A stretch of 64,000 nucleotides of DNA from Photobacterium kishitanii (GCF_003026355.1 NZ_PYON01000012.1:85209-149208), one strand, 5' to 3'. Shown: positions 26,718 through 36,257, counted from the first letter of the stretch. The notes: generated from the sequence alone by a model not told the origin. Made by a program: numbers and translations.

Positions 26718-27197
26718 TTATAATAATATTTCTATATATTGTCGTTGATAATGCGCTAATAACTGTTGTACGCCATTTACAGTAATATCCAATGTCGCTG
26801 TATTGGTAAACGGATGACATTGTAATGATGAATAATTAAATATTGTATTATCAATAACTAACTCAACCTCATTATTCTTATCTTTGATTATATCTAAAAT
26901 AGATACAGCCCCAGGTGTAATACCTAGATATTTTTCTAACCGACGCGGAGAAGCAAAACTTAAACTTGTTACGCCTAGACGTTGACTGAGCGACTTTAGA
27001 TCAATACTTTTATCAGCAATTACAACAACTAAGAAATGTCGACTACCTTTTCTATCCTTAATAAATAGATTTTTAGTGGCCACACCCTCAATATTCAACC
27101 CTAAAAGATGTGCTTGTTCACAGTTAAATACTGCTGGGTGATCATATTTTTTATAATCAATAGATAATTCATCAAGTATGTTATATATATTCATCAT
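26718..27197 (-). CDS. Prolyl-tRNA editing domain protein (ProXp/PrdX type)
   Basis: A 159-aa YbaK/ProX-fold protein that hydrolyses Ala mischarged on tRNA(Pro) or a similar error. The catalytic Lys lies in GVATKNLFIKDRKG (about 38-51), and FASPRRLEKYLGITPGAVSIL and HPFTNTATLDI are typical of the ProXp-ala/PrdX subgroup. It is trans-acting since no synthetase is fused. Two ATG codons at the start are equivalent. The neighbour 50 nt downstream is on the same strand. Confidence 0.9.
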   Translation of the reverse strand: MMNIYNILDELSIDYKKYDHPAVFNCEQAHLLGLNIEGVATKNLFIKDRKGSRHFLVVVIADKSIDLKSLSQRLGVTSLSFASPRRLEKYLGITPGAVSILDIIKDKNNEVELVIDNTIFNYSSLQCHPFTNTATLDITVNGVQQLLAHYQRQYIEILL

Positions 27198-27346
27198 TCA
27201 GCCTTTATTAAATTTAATAATAACACTAATAAATAAGCTATATTTATTTTCTGATTTATATTATTTAAATTTAATCAAAATTGATAATAATATTGAGTAT
27301 TTGTTTAAAAAATAGAAGACTGATCATATTAAGGCAGGAAGTGAAC

Positions 27347-27377
27347 ACATAGAGCCTAAACATGCTAGGCTCTATGT
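27347..27377. repeat. 12-bp inverted repeat
   Basis: ACATAGAGCCTA / TAGGCTCTATGT with a 7-nt loop, between minus-strand genes. There is no T-tract on either side, so its role as a terminator is uncertain. Confidence 0.5.
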
Positions 27378-27468
27378 TATGCGAATAGTTAATATAATAA
27401 CGAGAAAACGTAACTACCGCACCCACTAAACAAAAGCATAACCTTGCTTAGTGCCTATAAGGCATGTT

Positions 27469-27717
27469 TTACTTATAAAAAGCTTCAACAGTACCTTTTA
27501 ATGTAATAAGTAGCGGATTACCGCGACGATCTAATGCTTTAGGTGATGGTACTTTTACCCAACCTTCACTAATGCAGTATTCCTCAACATCAAAACGCTC
27601 TTTGCCGTTAAGTAGAATGCCGATCTCATATTCAAAAGCAGCTTCTAGGTAATGTGGGCTACGAGGATTACCAGATAGGTGATCAGGTAAAGTCGGGCGT
27701 GATGTAGTATCGTTCAT
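27469..27717 (-). CDS. DUF3297 family protein
   Basis: An 82-aa protein matching the DUF3297 family over its whole length: PDHLSGNPRSPHYLEAAFEYEIGILLNGKERFDVEEYCISEGWVKV in pieces, then RRGNPLLITLKGTVEAFY. It is small, acidic and cytoplasmic; no function is known for the family. The AGG before the ATG is well spaced. It stands alone. Confidence 0.88.
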   Translation of the reverse strand: MNDTTSRPTLPDHLSGNPRSPHYLEAAFEYEIGILLNGKERFDVEEYCISEGWVKVPSPKALDRRGNPLLITLKGTVEAFYK

Positions 27718-27801
27718 GTTGATGCCTGTCGAAAATCAAAAGTGCGCTATTGTAGACAATCTAAGACTAACGCTCAAGAGTTGTATCAGTAGAAGCAAAA
27801 A

Positions 27802-28197
27802 CTAACCACCAAACGCTTGTAATGCTAACATCGCAGCATCAGCTTTGCGCGTCTGAACAAAAATATGATCATGATAATACGCAGCGACAACATTCGCGCT
27901 AATATTATGCTCAGCTAACTTAGCCGACACAGCAGCGGTAAGCCCAACCGCTTCTAGACTTGAATGGACCGTTAATGTGATTTGACGAAAAGAGCCACTA
28001 AACGCTAATTGTGCATCTTCCGCGACATTTTTTTCAAGGACCAACGTCAACCCTTCTGCTTCTATAAAAGTGGCTTTAGGCTGTAAATCAACATAATCTT
28101 TTAGATCACCCGCAACCGTGCAAAAAACAAACTCTTGCTCTAATAATACCGGCTTCATTGACGCTAATAATTCACTTAACTCTGTAATACCTGACAT
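27802..28197 (-). CDS. ACT domain protein (COG3602/DUF2241 type)
   Basis: A 131-aa cytoplasmic protein made of two ACT-like halves: FVFCTVAGDLKDYVDLQPKATFIEAEGLTLVLEK near the N-terminus and QITLTVHSSLEAVGLTAAVSAKLAEHNISANVVAAYYHDHIFV near the C-terminus. ACT domains bind amino acids or similar small molecules, but this family has no defined role. The ATG at 28197 is preferred with GAGA upstream; a GTG 12 nt earlier is alternative. Confidence 0.85.
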   Translation of the reverse strand: MSGITELSELLASMKPVLLEQEFVFCTVAGDLKDYVDLQPKATFIEAEGLTLVLEKNVAEDAQLAFSGSFRQITLTVHSSLEAVGLTAAVSAKLAEHNISANVVAAYYHDHIFVQTRKADAAMLALQAFGG

Positions 28198-28312
28198 AGC
28201 AAATCTCACTCCATGATGCTTAAATATAAATAACCAATAACTGGTTAATATATAATTGAATTGTTATCTTACATACTTATAGGGTAATTGATTTGGCTTC
28301 AAGAGTTTTTAT

Positions 28313-28466
28313 TACGCGGCAATGATCCTGACGACTACACGAATATCACGCGTTACCACGCTACCTGCCTTTATCACACAATTATCGCCAATAGTTACAC
28401 TGGGTAATATCGGAACATTACCTTCTCTCCCAACCTCATTAACCATAGTAGTATTCGCGTCATTTA
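28313..28466 (-). pseudogene. Relic of a hexapeptide-repeat acetyltransferase
   Basis: One minus-strand frame ending at the TAA at 28313-28315 reads GNVPILPSVTIGDNCVIKAGSVVTRDI, the left-handed beta-helix end of maltose/galactoside O-acetyltransferases (VTIGxNxVIGAGSVVTKDIP). The frame lacks a start and the upstream half of the enzyme (CoA and sugar domain), and the end is shortened to RVVVRIIAA. It lies immediately downstream of the toxin-like gene. It is a fragment left by deletion, not a working gene. Confidence 0.75.
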
Positions 28467-28494
28467 TGCATGAAGTTAAGTTGGATCTGCCAGA

Positions 28495-28896
28495 TCAGAC
28501 ATGCATACAATTGGCTGTTAATTGTTCAATATTTATATCATCCAGCTGTTGATAGACATTGATTGCCTGCTTCGCTTCTTTCTTAGGCGTTTTCTGAGTA
28601 GATTTTAAAAAGGCGTGAATAATAACGATATCACTGTCTTTTGTTTTAATGAACAATACCCTTGCTGATTCTTTGCCATTATCGACTCTTAACTTATAAA
28701 TTAACCCTTTATATTTCCATATTTTAGGGTTGAGTAATTTTAAACTTTTACAATGATAAATATCATTATGAGTTTGATACGATTGAAATTTATGTTCAAT
28801 ATTCAGTTGTAATTTTTGTGAAATACCATCAAAAAAATCATAAAGCGCTATTGTTCTATTTTCTTTTTGTACTCTATAAATGTTCATTTTTATCAT
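28495..28896 (-). CDS. RelE/HigB-like toxin (DUF891 type), no antitoxin seen
   Basis: A 133-aa basic protein. The middle and end fit the phage-Gp49/HigB-like branch of RelE toxins: LKLLNPKIWKYKGLIYKLRVDNGKESARVLFIKT (core strands with the Arg in KLR), then IVIIHAFLKSTQKTPKKEAKQAINVYQQL. Such toxins cleave mRNA at the ribosome. Partners usually start right after the toxin, but here the frame overlapping its stop ends after 8 codons and the acetyltransferase relic follows. Upstream there are only 64 nt to msrA's end. No clear ribosome site is seen, so expression is doubtful. Confidence 0.7.
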   Translation of the reverse strand: MIKMNIYRVQKENRTIALYDFFDGISQKLQLNIEHKFQSYQTHNDIYHCKSLKLLNPKIWKYKGLIYKLRVDNGKESARVLFIKTKDSDIVIIHAFLKSTQKTPKKEAKQAINVYQQLDDINIEQLTANCMHV

Positions 28897-28960
28897 TATA
28901 TTAACGCAATATTTTTAACATTTGGCTCCTCAAATAATGAAAAGCCAAATAGTTATTTTA

Positions 28961-29455
28961 TTATTCAGGAAGCACCCAATCTGGACGCGGAAAATGGCAG
29001 GTATAGCCATTCGGTTGATGCTCTAAATAATCTTGATGTTCAGGCTCTGCTTGCCAAAAATCACTCGCAGGCACAACTTCTGTCACTATCGGGCCAGGCC
29101 AAATACTTGAAGCATCCATTCGTTTAATAAAATCTTCGGCAATGATTTTTTGCTCATTTGAGGTATAGAAAATAGCAGAGCGGTATGACGAACCAATATC
29201 ATTCCCTTGGCGATTAGGGGTTGAAGGATTATGGATTTGAAAAAAGTACGTCAGGATTTGAGTAAAGCTCGTTTGCGTATTATCAAAGGTGATTTCAATC
29301 GCTTCAGCATGGCTACCATGATTGCGATAGGTTGCATTATCAACATCCCCACCAGTATAGCCAACCCGTGTTGAAACCACACCGTGTTGTCGACGAATAA
29401 GATCTTGCATACCCCAAAAACACCCACCCGCTAGAATTGCTTTTTCGAGACTCAT
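28961..29455 (-). CDS. msrA: Peptide methionine sulfoxide reductase MsrA
   Basis: A 164-aa cytoplasmic enzyme that reduces methionine-S-sulfoxide. The catalytic Cys12 is in the GGCFW motif, followed by [53 protein letters not shown] and [20 protein letters not shown]. One further Cys lies near the end (YTCHF), where family resolving cysteines may sit. It is shorter than the long MsrA of enterics and resembles the compact type. GGAG before the ATG supports the start. Confidence 0.95.
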   Translation of the reverse strand: MSLEKAILAGGCFWGMQDLIRRQHGVVSTRVGYTGGDVDNATYRNHGSHAEAIEITFDNTQTSFTQILTYFFQIHNPSTPNRQGNDIGSSYRSAIFYTSNEQKIIAEDFIKRMDASSIWPGPIVTEVVPASDFWQAEPEHQDYLEHQPNGYTCHFPRPDWVLPE

Positions 29456-29750
29456 ATCACCACTCCTATCGTCACATTGCGTGAACTTATGACTTTTAAT
29501 ACAACCACAAGTTAATATTTATCGCAATGAGAACTTGAAAATACCACTCACCAATTAGCGCTAACCATACAAGTTAATATCATCAATAATTTAATGACTA
29601 TTGAGGGATCAGATGAGTTAGCCGAATAGCAACTCATTGTTAAACAGTTTATTGAACACAAACGCTACGCGGCAGAGTAAATAAACCATTAAGCTACCGT
29701 TAATATTCCTTATAATGGAGTATTAACGATGAACAACAACAACGTTCAAA

Positions 29751-31460
29751 TTAGCTAGTTTGATCATTCAATGCCAGTTTAATACGTTGCTTCGTACGGT
29801 AGTTTGGAATCGAAATAAATTGATTCTGAATCGGTTGAGCTCGTGAATTATCGTAACCGTAAATATCATGACGCATCTCTAACTGACCACTGGGTGTTAC
29901 CCAAGCCGTTAAGTAAGCCACATCAAGATTAACACGCATATTCAAGCCAATCTCACGGTGCTTGTTGGTATTAATCATATCGTCAACCGAAGGCAAGTTC
30001 GGCATATTTTGATAAGACAAAATCATTGTTGCCAACTGACGTGGTTTTTGAACACGCATACAACCAGAACTAAAATCTCGGTGATAATGTTTAAACAATG
30101 GATACTCTGATTGCGCTTCATCGTGCAAATACACAGAGAACGAGTCAGGCATTAAGAACGCTACACGCCCTAAAGCGTTTTCAGGACCTGTATCTTGGCG
30201 AAATTCGTGTGTAAATGTCTGCGGATCCACCGTTGCCCAATCAATTGATTCTGGCGGCACAACAGAGCGATCTGTCCAGCTGTTAATGACATCAATACGG
30301 CTATTCTTTAAAAAATTAGGATTGGCTTTGGCCGCTGGAATAATGTTCTTAACTTTAATTGTTTCAGGTACATACCAATAAGGGTTAATCACAACCGTAT
30401 TGATGTATGACTGGAATAAATTGGTTGGGCGTTTTGGCATCCCATCAATAATTTTCGACTCAAATACGGGCTTTTTATTATCATATAACGTCATTTTGAA
30501 ATCAGGAATGTTGACAATAATTTGTGGGCCATTTCCCTGCAATTGTGAAAAACGCTCACGTTGTAAGTTCAATGCCGTAATACGTGCCAAACTAGAATAA
30601 GGGCGGATTAATTGACTCACAACATCAGGCCCAATAATGCCGTCCATCTTCAAACCATAGTCGCCTTGAAAGGCCTTAATCGCTTGATTCATCACTCCGG
30701 TATTGGTAATCGTTGCTTGGGCAGTAATTTGTTGATATTGAGGCTGAGTTAAATAGCCCAAATTCCAAAGCACTGTCGCCACTTTACCACCATAAAGTAT
30801 GGTATCCCCGAACGGAACAATCTCATCAAAGTGAACGTTACTCGAATCAAGTGGGTTAGCCGGCAAGTTTAATAGGCGGTTAATAACATCCATTGTTGGA
30901 ACAAACAGCGAAGAAGGAATAAGAGAATGGATCTTTTGAACCGTTAATGGGAAATAACTCTGCGCCATTTTCAATGTCAATGGCGTCAATTTCACTGGCT
31001 GTGAATTGTATAATGGTCGAGGATCTAGCATTAATTGATGCACATAATCCACGTAAACCAAATACGTATCCGTTAATAAAAGATCAAATCCACGCTCATC
31101 CGGCAATGCCTCTAATTTCTTCAACTCTTTTAGACGCTGCTTCATACCGGGTAGTGTATTGGAATCCGCCAGCGCTTGTAATTGCGGCATAATCGCATTG
31201 ACAAGCGCTAGATTTAACCAATATGGCATGAAGTTATTTTTGGCATACAGCGTATTCAAAATGCCACCGTTGCACACTTTTACCGTTGAGTTCGAGCACA
31301 AAGACGCTGTGCTATTAACCGTAACGCCATCTAATACATGCCAATCCAGATCACTACTCGCCCCATTCTCGGTAGCCAAGGCAGAACCACTGGCCAACAA
31401 TGCAGATATAGTCATTACCGAACCAATTAATGTACTTATTTTTTTACGATTACATCTCAT
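29751..31460 (-). CDS. L,D-transpeptidase of YcbB/LdtD type
   Basis: A 569-aa periplasmic enzyme with a signal peptide (SALATE). It contains a scaffold/PG-binding region (AIKAFQGDYGLKMDGIIGPDVV, about 262-285) and a YkuD catalytic domain with the nucleophile Cys467 in HYHRDFSSGCMRVQKP. It would form 3-3 crosslinks in peptidoglycan or attach proteins to it. The usual SHGC motif reads SSGC here, so the residue after the catalytic Ser differs. AAAGGA precedes the ATG. It is the only gene of its unit. Confidence 0.9.
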   Translation of the reverse strand: MRCNRKKISTLIGSVMTISALLASGSALATENGASSDLDWHVLDGVTVNSTASLCSNSTVKVCNGGILNTLYAKNNFMPYWLNLALVNAIMPQLQALADSNTLPGMKQRLKELKKLEALPDERGFDLLLTDTYLVYVDYVHQLMLDPRPLYNSQPVKLTPLTLKMAQSYFPLTVQKIHSLIPSSLFVPTMDVINRLLNLPANPLDSSNVHFDEIVPFGDTILYGGKVATVLWNLGYLTQPQYQQITAQATITNTGVMNQAIKAFQGDYGLKMDGIIGPDVVSQLIRPYSSLARITALNLQRERFSQLQGNGPQIIVNIPDFKMTLYDNKKPVFESKIIDGMPKRPTNLFQSYINTVVINPYWYVPETIKVKNIIPAAKANPNFLKNSRIDVINSWTDRSVVPPESIDWATVDPQTFTHEFRQDTGPENALGRVAFLMPDSFSVYLHDEAQSEYPLFKHYHRDFSSGCMRVQKPRQLATMILSYQNMPNLPSVDDMINTNKHREIGLNMRVNLDVAYLTAWVTPSGQLEMRHDIYGYDNSRAQPIQNQFISIPNYRTKQRIKLALNDQTS

Positions 31461-31976
31461 CCAACGTTCCTTTACTAAAAAACATGCTTTTTAGAATTAA
31501 AATCATTCATCAAAAAAATAACAACGACTTAAATAATAACTAATAGACGTAATTTATGTTAAAAAGAGATAGATGGAAAATCTTAATTTCGGAATATTAA
31601 ATTTTGAGGTGAATTTTTTTCAATTTCTATTAATGAAAAATAAAACAAATATTTAACCTTAAATGAAACCATTTAGTTAAATTTAAAATTTAGTCTTGAA
31701 AGTTTTGACGCAATAAAAGTGATGATTTATTTATTTCGTTAAAAACAATGTTTCATTGCAGTGAGAATTAAACGTTATTAAATAAATAGTTAGTGAGTCA
31801 TAAAAACAAACGTCAATTAGTTGACCTCTGTTTGCTCATTTCCCATTGATAGCTCTTTTTTCTATCCTTGTCCTCTGATAAAAGTACGCTGATTTTGCTG
31901 TGATATCTAAGCGGAATGCCCACATAACACGTTTACTACTATGCAGATTAAGCCCAACACCTAACTTGCTTTAATA
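31461..31976. other. 516-nt intergenic region
   Basis: This gap between two minus-strand genes holds the L,D-transpeptidase promoter. It is AT-rich, has the short palindrome-like GTCAATTAGTTGAC at 31812-31825, and shows no convincing gene or RNA. Confidence 0.55.
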
Positions 31977-32867
31977 TTACAAAATTGAGCTAATCTTATC
32001 TCTTAGCCACTTGTTTGCAGGATTATTATCGTTGCGCTTATGCCACATCATAAAATGTTTAAAAGGCTTTGATGCCAATGGTAGCGGCATAATTTGCAAG
32101 TTAAATAGCTTAGCGTACTTCTCAGCTAATAATGCACTCACCATTGCTATAGAGTCACTCTCAGAGACCAACGCCAACATTGATAAGGCTGATGCCGCCT
32201 CACATGTTATCTCTTTCGGCATCAGGTTCTCATCGGTGAAGTAATTCATTTCCAGTAAATCTATTCGCCGCTGTTGAACCGAGCATCTAATCTCAGTGTC
32301 CAACTGCTCTCGAGTAAGTGTGTTTTGAATTTTTGGATGCCCCTTACGACACACCACAACGACGTCATCATCAATAAATGGTGCATAGGAAAAAGCGGAA
32401 TTAGATCGTACACCCACATCAATTGCTAGATCGGCTTTCTGTAAGCTGAGTTGGTGCAATAATTCTTCTTCACTATTGGGTGTCATATGTAATTGAATGG
32501 TGCAATTACCTAATGTTGTATCGGCTTCAATTTTAGATCTTACTATATGCATAATAATTTCATTAACATAAATAGTAAAAGCTCGATGTGATTGAATATC
32601 AAAACCGGCCACATTCCCTAACGCACTCTCTACTTTAATTAAAGCAGGCTCAATCTCGGCAGCTAATTGTATCGCGGCATGAGTCGGGCTAATTCCTCGT
32701 CCTTCTCTTACAAAAAGTGGCGTACCTAACTGAGATTGCAACCGTTTCAGTACACCACTGACCCCTGGTTGCGTTAAGCCTAATGACTCTGATGCCAAAG
32801 TGATTGAACGAAGTCGATACACTTCTAAGAAAACCACCAATAAATTCAAATCGAGTTTTGACTTCAT
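31977..32867 (-). CDS. LysR family transcriptional regulator
   Basis: A 296-aa DNA-binding regulator. Residues 1-60 form the LysR winged helix-turn-helix (DLNLLVVFLEVYRLRSITLASESLGLTQPGVSGVLKRLQSQLGTPLFVREG), followed by a periplasmic-binding-like effector domain. The beginning resembles the LeuO/NodD-like branch. No adjacent divergent target is obvious: upstream is the small secreted-protein gene at 33123. GGTGGA precedes the ATG. Effector and regulon are unknown. Confidence 0.9.
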   Translation of the reverse strand: MKSKLDLNLLVVFLEVYRLRSITLASESLGLTQPGVSGVLKRLQSQLGTPLFVREGRGISPTHAAIQLAAEIEPALIKVESALGNVAGFDIQSHRAFTIYVNEIIMHIVRSKIEADTTLGNCTIQLHMTPNSEEELLHQLSLQKADLAIDVGVRSNSAFSYAPFIDDDVVVVCRKGHPKIQNTLTREQLDTEIRCSVQQRRIDLLEMNYFTDENLMPKEITCEAASALSMLALVSESDSIAMVSALLAEKYAKLFNLQIMPLPLASKPFKHFMMWHKRNDNNPANKWLRDKISSIL

Positions 32868-33122
32868 TTTCCACCAAATACATAACTAAATATGATGTTT
32901 AAACTAAATAATACTTTATATATTCTGATATGTCATTGCCATAGACTACACACATCAACAAGGCATTCAGCTTATAAAATGAATTTTAATACTGTTAAAC
33001 GTGCAAACAGGTGGATTTAGCTTACGTTAAAAACACGTGTCAGAAGGGTATCTAATGTTAATGACTTATAGGAATTAACAATTGCAGAGCAAACAGTCTA
33101 GATATCAATAGAGGTAATAAAT

Positions 33123-33365
33123 ATGAAAAAATCACTACAAACAATCGTTATGGCTATTATTTTATCAACGTCTTACAGTGTTGCTGCTGCTGATGGTAAC
33201 TTTACTGGTAATGTATCTTTAAAAGCACCACAAGCTCATGCTACAAATGCTCAACGCTATGTACAAGATGGTATTGCAGGCGACCATAATTCAAGTATTG
33301 TCTTTACTCAGAAAACATCACAGTTAACATTCGCAGAAAAATTAGCATCTGCTAGCGCTAAATAA
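33123..33365 (+). CDS. Small secreted protein, unknown
   Basis: An 80-aa protein with a clear signal peptide (residues 1-23, SVAAA). The mature part of about 57 residues is Ala-, Ser- and Gln-rich and has no cysteine: FTGNVSLKAPQAHATNAQRYVQDG then SSIVFTQKTSQLTFAEKLASASAK. I do not recognise a family. AGAGG is well placed before the ATG. It lies divergent from the LysR gene at 31977 (255 nt apart), which may regulate it. Confidence 0.7.
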   Translation: MKKSLQTIVMAIILSTSYSVAAADGNFTGNVSLKAPQAHATNAQRYVQDGIAGDHNSSIVFTQKTSQLTFAEKLASASAK

Positions 33366-33483
33366 GTAGCAACCTAATATAAATACTTATTAAGATTATG
33401 CTTTGAATTAAGAATAATTTACACCGAGATTTATATCAGCACTGTTACTTTAAAGAAGTGCCTTTGAATACCAAGAACACCAT

Positions 33484-33514
33484 AGAAAAAGCCGCAATTT
33501 AAGCGGCTTTTTCT
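33484..33514. terminator. Bidirectional terminator
   Basis: Perfect 12-bp stem AGAAAAAGCCGC / GCGGCTTTTTCT with T-tracts on both strands, between the small secreted-protein gene and the MBL-fold gene. Confidence 0.9.
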
Positions 33515-34435
33515 TTAATGCAAATCTTCGGTATATATCAGCGGTAATTCATTTTTGATAAATAGAGTCCCCGTGAGTTCATTGCCACCAAGCTGTTCAG
33601 ATATCACTTCTGAATAGTCACAAGCCTCTTTTTGAGCACATTCAAGAAGATCTGACGTACCTGACAGTATTGAGTATCGCATCATCCCCCCTAACTCTTT
33701 GCTACCATGCGCGCCATAGAAGTAATAAGAATCATTAAAGTCTACTTGCATCTTATTTATTGTCTGAATATATGGGGCGTAGTTATGTTTTCCAATAACA
33801 ATTAATGGCCCATTGTAAAGCGTGTCACCCGTAAATATTATTTTATTACCTTCATCAACAACAAGTACACTATCGTCTGTGTGGCCTTTTACCTGTGTGA
33901 TTTTAACTACTCGATTTCCCAGATCTATATTCTTACCTAAATCCAGCCATTCGTTAACAATCGCTTTTTCTGGATATGTACCAAACGCTAACTCTTGAGG
34001 GGTGAAGATGTATGTTTTATCATCAACCGCTCTTTCTCTGATTTTTTCAATATTAGCAAAAGCAATATGATCAAATTCATCAATACTCGCGTTATGATCA
34101 AAATGAAAGTGGGTCAGTAATAACGTTACTGGTTTATCGGTCAATTGATTGACTATATTACTAATTCTTTGCTTACAATGAGAACGATTTTCACCAGAGC
34201 CAGTATCAAGCATTAACGCCCTTTGATTACCTATAATTAAATAACTAATATTATACTGGCTGCTTTTAGGTTCTTCTATCATATAGGTGTTATCAGCAAT
34301 ATAACTGACCTTAAACCAATCTCCAGAAGCGGATTGGGCCTTTGATTCGCTAGCCAATAACGATGTTGAAAACGTCATCATGACGATTGACGAGGTTAAT
34401 GAGTTAATGAGTCTTTTTTTCTTTGCTCTAACCAT
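33515..34435 (-). CDS. Periplasmic metallo-beta-lactamase-fold hydrolase
   Basis: A 306-aa MBL-superfamily protein with a signal peptide (about 1-28). Zinc ligands are seen in THFHFDHN (HxHxDH), GHTDDS and GDTLYN, with a final GAHGSKE. The enclosing segments are LMLDTGSG and FTGDT, typical of hydrolases such as quorum-quenching lactonases or B3-like beta-lactamases, but substrate cannot be told from these motifs. It is divergent from a LysR gene at 34543 that probably controls it. Confidence 0.88.
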   Translation of the reverse strand: MVRAKKKRLINSLTSSIVMMTFSTSLLASESKAQSASGDWFKVSYIADNTYMIEEPKSSQYNISYLIIGNQRALMLDTGSGENRSHCKQRISNIVNQLTDKPVTLLLTHFHFDHNASIDEFDHIAFANIEKIRERAVDDKTYIFTPQELAFGTYPEKAIVNEWLDLGKNIDLGNRVVKITQVKGHTDDSVLVVDEGNKIIFTGDTLYNGPLIVIGKHNYAPYIQTINKMQVDFNDSYYFYGAHGSKELGGMMRYSILSGTSDLLECAQKEACDYSEVISEQLGGNELTGTLFIKNELPLIYTEDLH

Positions 34436-34542
34436 CTAAATTACTCTAAGTATAATTGAACGAAAAAATAGATTTAATTTTCATGAATTATTATTAGATC
34501 CTCTGTTATCATCAATATAGAACCTATATAGAAACAAGATAG

Positions 34543-35436
34543 ATGTATAAGATCGATTGGACGTTAGAACAATTAGAAATATTTGTAGCCGCAGTAGAAC
34601 AAGGTTCTTTTTCTGCCGCAGGAAGAAAACTTAGTATCGCACAATCTAAAGTAAGTAATTCAGTAGCAGATTTAGAATTAATACTTGGTTTACAACTTTT
34701 TAGTAGAGCGAAGAAAACGCCAACACCTACCCCTGAAGGCAATAAATTTTATGATAATGCGAAGTCAATTCTCATAAAATGTGAACGTATCAATACAGAT
34801 ATGATTAACATATCAATGGGGATGGAAAACGCTTTAACTATAGCCATAGAAGATGGATTGCCTTTCGGAAAGATCGATCTCATTTTCAAAGAAATAGCAG
34901 CGAAATTTCCGTCGCTATCGTTAACGATAATAAATGCACCTCACAAGGAAATAATTCAAGGAATTATCAATAGAAATATAGAGTTAGCTATAACATTAAG
35001 TCCGTCCGTATTCTCTGAATTTATTGAACAACGTCATTTAGATCACGTTCAACAAATACTAATTACATCTAAAAATCATCCAATTGCCCAGTTACACTCT
35101 CCCTCTACACGTGATTTAAGTGAGTATAGAGAAATTAAATTAATAACAGATATGGATGAGAATAAATATTCTCCATCTTGCTGGTATTTAACTAACTATT
35201 TTAATGTCGCAGGTGTGGTTTCATTAGGGATCGGCTGGGCACTGGTTCCTGAAACTGTTTTTAATTGGACAGTTAATGAGAATGATGGTTTAGTCAGCAT
35301 TAAAAAAAATAACTATAAAACAACGTTACCTCTCGAAATGAAACTACTTAAACGTGTAGATCACATTGATGGCCCTGTAATGCGTTGGCTATATGAGAAA
35401 TTTGACGCTGTTTTCGGAGGGAGGGACTTAAACTAA
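34543..35436 (+). CDS. LysR family transcriptional regulator
   Basis: A 297-aa LysR regulator with the winged helix-turn-helix at the N-terminus (LEQLEIFVAAVEQGSFSAAGRKLSIAQSKVSNSVADLELILGLQLFSR) and an effector domain with SLGIGWALVPETVF near 215-230. It is divergent from the MBL-fold hydrolase gene across 107 nt, a typical regulator-target pair. The effector is unknown. The Shine-Dalgarno is weak. Confidence 0.88.
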   Translation: MYKIDWTLEQLEIFVAAVEQGSFSAAGRKLSIAQSKVSNSVADLELILGLQLFSRAKKTPTPTPEGNKFYDNAKSILIKCERINTDMINISMGMENALTIAIEDGLPFGKIDLIFKEIAAKFPSLSLTIINAPHKEIIQGIINRNIELAITLSPSVFSEFIEQRHLDHVQQILITSKNHPIAQLHSPSTRDLSEYREIKLITDMDENKYSPSCWYLTNYFNVAGVVSLGIGWALVPETVFNWTVNENDGLVSIKKNNYKTTLPLEMKLLKRVDHIDGPVMRWLYEKFDAVFGGRDLN

Positions 35437-35626
35437 TACCAACCACAATGAATCACTGCCATCTATAGATTACAAGTTAACCATTCAGTTAAAAGCATGT
35501 CTAAATAGACTTATTATTTTAAAAAATGAGAGCTAGGCTACAAAATCTCACGGCTAATCGTTGTCTAATCCCACCCAATAAAATTAATTGAATAATCAGA
35601 CGATTGTATAGCTAACGAAGATATAT

Positions 35627-36241
35627 ATGAACAATATAACCACAGTACCAGCACAAGTAACAACAACGTTAACAATGCCCTTACTTCTTGCTCAAGTAAA
35701 CGCTGAACTTAGCCTACATCAACTCGACTTAATCACAATAAAAGGCTCATATTCGCAGTTTTTTGATTATTTTAATTCTAAATTGGCTCCATCAATTAAT
35801 AGCTGGATTGATGCTGTTAATTGCGATCATGCAGTCCAATCTAATATTAATAGCCATTATGGACATTTAGCTTTTTCACATTACCTGGCACGTCAATATG
35901 ACCCTCTTCGCTGGTCAGCAGACGTTGCGGTTATGACCCGTGGCTTCATCAATATCACAGATACAAAACTATCGTTTAACTCGATTAATATTCATCATAT
36001 TTACGATTATCTGGTAACTGAGCTAATTGATATCGATGATATGAAACACCAATTTAGTCATTTACTTATCACTGATAATATTAATTATTTATATCGTAAT
36101 ACACCACCGTGCATACATAGATATGCTGTTGATAATAATGAGCTTATCGAAAAAAACGTTCAGCAAAATATATCAATGTTGTTTAAGTTATATCTAAAAA
36201 CAATCGCAACCGCGACCCAAGCAATAGTACTCAATAAATAA
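35627..36241 (+). CDS. Unknown 204-aa protein
   Basis: I do not recognise this protein. It is soluble, with no signal peptide or helix of membrane length, and rich in Asn, Ile, His and Tyr. Segments such as HYGHLAFSHYLARQYDPLRWSADVAVMTRGF and TPPCIHRYAVDNNE look like conserved blocks rather than random frame. GAAGA lies near the ATG. It is followed by a hairpin and has no partner on its strand. Confidence 0.6.
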   Translation: MNNITTVPAQVTTTLTMPLLLAQVNAELSLHQLDLITIKGSYSQFFDYFNSKLAPSINSWIDAVNCDHAVQSNINSHYGHLAFSHYLARQYDPLRWSADVAVMTRGFINITDTKLSFNSINIHHIYDYLVTELIDIDDMKHQFSHLLITDNINYLYRNTPPCIHRYAVDNNELIEKNVQQNISMLFKLYLKTIATATQAIVLNK

Positions 36242-36257
36242 TTACAGCGATGAATCA

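Noticed and set aside
27347..27377. Intrinsic terminator
   Set aside because: The 12-bp stem has no T-tract on either strand, so I list it only as an inverted repeat.
28322..28552. Plus-strand frame of 76 codons
   Set aside because: It is the antisense of the acetyltransferase relic and toxin end, where the minus strand gives recognisable protein.
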